This document shows, piece by piece, positions 6,245-7,124 of a DNA stretch of 7,124 nt. The translations under genes were made by a program, and so were the position numbers. A model generated the notes under the pieces. That model made no database searches, was not told where the DNA came from, and saw only the letters and a list, made by a program, of their open reading frames with translations. The first letter of the stretch is position 1; every line of letters starts with the position of its first letter. The DNA is from an uncultured Rhodopirellula sp. (GTDB taxonomy: Bacteria > Planctomycetota > Planctomycetia > Pirellulales > Pirellulaceae): the NCBI GenBank assembly GCA_913061385.1, contig CAJXTM010000178.1, forward strand, positions 1 to 7,124, written 5' to 3'.

Positions 6245-7077
6245 CTAGTGACTAGTGATTCGCAGACGTCGCAAACGCACTTGAACTGTCATCGGTGATT
6301 CCATGCCTTCCCGATAAACCTCCAAGTCCAAGAAGCCGCCAGATGTTTGAATCATCTCAGGCAGGATAGAATCATTATCGAAGGCGTAACCATTCACGCT
6401 TAAGATCATGTCGCCAGGCTTCAACCCAGCCATAGCAGCCGGCGAGTATGGCGAAACTTCATGCACACCAAGAGCGTGTACATCTGGAATCAGGAAACTC
6501 TCAATTCCAAAGTACCAAGCCGAACGAACATGCCCATGCACGGTCGGACACCACACGACTCGGTAATGGCACCGCGTCCAACAGGACCAGTACCCTGGCA
6601 CAGCACACAGGTCAGTCCAGTTGCATCCATGACGATGCATGTGCCATCCACACAGCAGGTCTGCCCACCAGTGGCAACCTGCCCCCATCCCAAAACGGTG
6701 CATCATGGTTTTCCGGGCACCCAGAACACGCTCTTGCTGCTTCACTCTCAATTCTGGCGTATCTTCATTCAATGAAGTTAGCTTTGATAAATCCTTACCA
6801 AAATCCTTGATGTTATTTGGCTTTGGTTTCACCGTACTGATGCTTCCAAGAATATTCTCAAAGCTGCGGTTGCTATTAGTACTTCGGGGCAAATCACCTA
6901 GCTTGCTGCTGGGAGACCTTGCATTGCTTTCTGGCAGAACACTGCCGACATTCGGGATAGGTTTCCTAGGTAATCGGTCAGGCCACTCAACTGGCAAGTT
7001 CCGCACCGAACCAGATGTAGATGGCGGAAAACCCCGCTGTAGTTGCTGAGGTCTGGGGACGGTTGTTCGTCCTACCC
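6245..7077 (-). CDS. PDZ-domain protein with Cys/Trp/His-rich module (5' partial)
   Basis: The frame ends at TAG (6247-6245) and is open rightward to the adapter, giving 276 genomic codons with no upstream stop. The true start is therefore probably missing; a GTG at 7006 is only the first in-frame start-like codon. From the N-terminal side the order is as follows. First comes a Pro/Ser/Asn-rich, low-complexity stretch of about 110 residues. A module at 6548-6676 follows, 43 residues with 7 Cys, 7 Trp and 5 His. A short link (YFGIESFLIPDV) leads to a PDZ domain containing VHEVSPYSPAAMAGLKPGD and ILSVNG (about 6260-6475). PDZ domains bind peptide ends or loops. The SPAAMAGLKPGD pattern is the form found in bacterial HtrA-like and planctomycete envelope proteins. 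No protease domain is visible. The Cys-rich module could carry disulfides or metal; location cannot be judged without the N-terminus. An overlapping frame at 6490-6693 also looks partly protein-like, but using it would require two compensating frameshifts. Confidence 0.83.
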
Positions 7078-7124
7078 CTGTCTCTTATACACATCTCCGA
7101 GCCCACGAGACCGAGGCTGATCTC
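7078..7124 (-). other. Nextera (Tn5) sequencing adapter, right end
   Basis: Synthetic sequence. CTGTCTCTTATACACATCT (7078-7096) is the Tn5 mosaic end. CCGAGCCCACGAGAC (7097-7111) is the P7-side adapter, CGAGGCTG (7112-7119) the index, and ATCTC the start of the P7 primer region. The block is identical to the left-end adapter in inverted orientation, which is what untrimmed read-through of short inserts would add at a contig edge. Confidence 0.98.

Noticed and set aside
6244..6257. CACTAGTG/ACTAGTG near-palindromic repeat at the PDZ gene stop
   Set aside because: It is too short, overlaps the last codons and has no partner elsewhere in the window.
6639..7049. Plus-strand 136-codon open frame
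   Set aside because: It is antisense to the PDZ gene and looks like a shadow; the minus strand has recognisable domain sequence.
1..7124. Composite Tn5-like transposon bounded by inverted mosaic ends
   Set aside because: The ends are followed by P7 adapter and a library index, there is no transposase gene, and the inner genes are ordinary chromosomal types.

Overview
The window looks like chromosomal DNA of a planctomycete (Planctomycetota, probably the Pirellulales side). This is inferred from gene content, not from a marker gene. The evidence is a secreted FG-GAP protein, an exported xylose-isomerase-like TIM-barrel protein with motifs I associate with planctomycetes, a PDZ protein with a Cys/Trp/His-rich module, long gene-poor spacers, few clear Shine-Dalgarno sites, and GC content near 50% by eye.

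Both ends are artificial. Bases 1-43 and 7078-7124 are Illumina Nextera adapter (Tn5 mosaic end, P7-side adapter and the same 8-base index) in inverted orientation, so only about 44-7077 is genomic. Two genes are therefore cut by the library ends, not by biology: a DUF3050 (heme-oxygenase-like fold) gene on the minus strand at the left, missing its C-terminus, and a PDZ gene on the minus strand at the right, missing its N-terminus.

Layout: (i) 45-641 minus, DUF3050 protein, 3' end missing. (ii) 642-1377, non-coding spacer between divergent genes. (iii) 1378-3594 plus, exported protein with about five FG-GAP/VCBS blades and a C-terminal HELAH zincin-like domain. (iv) 3693-5069 plus, predicted lipoprotein with a helical domain, a regular 11-residue-repeat coiled coil, one C-terminal membrane segment and a basic tail. 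(v) 5308-6156 plus, exported sugar-isomerase-like TIM barrel. (vi) 6197-6222, terminator hairpin between convergent genes. (vii) 6245-7077 minus, Pro/Ser-rich linker, Cys/Trp/His-rich module and PDZ domain.

The three plus-strand genes all encode predicted exported or envelope proteins. Their spacing (98 and 238 bases) does not demonstrate an operon, and no shared pathway is evident. I see no CRISPR array, tRNA or rRNA, integrase, transposase, toxin-antitoxin pair or recognisable defence island. The most interesting items are protein architectures: the propeller-metallopeptidase fusion, the possible envelope-spanning hendecad protein and the Cys/Trp/His-rich PDZ protein.
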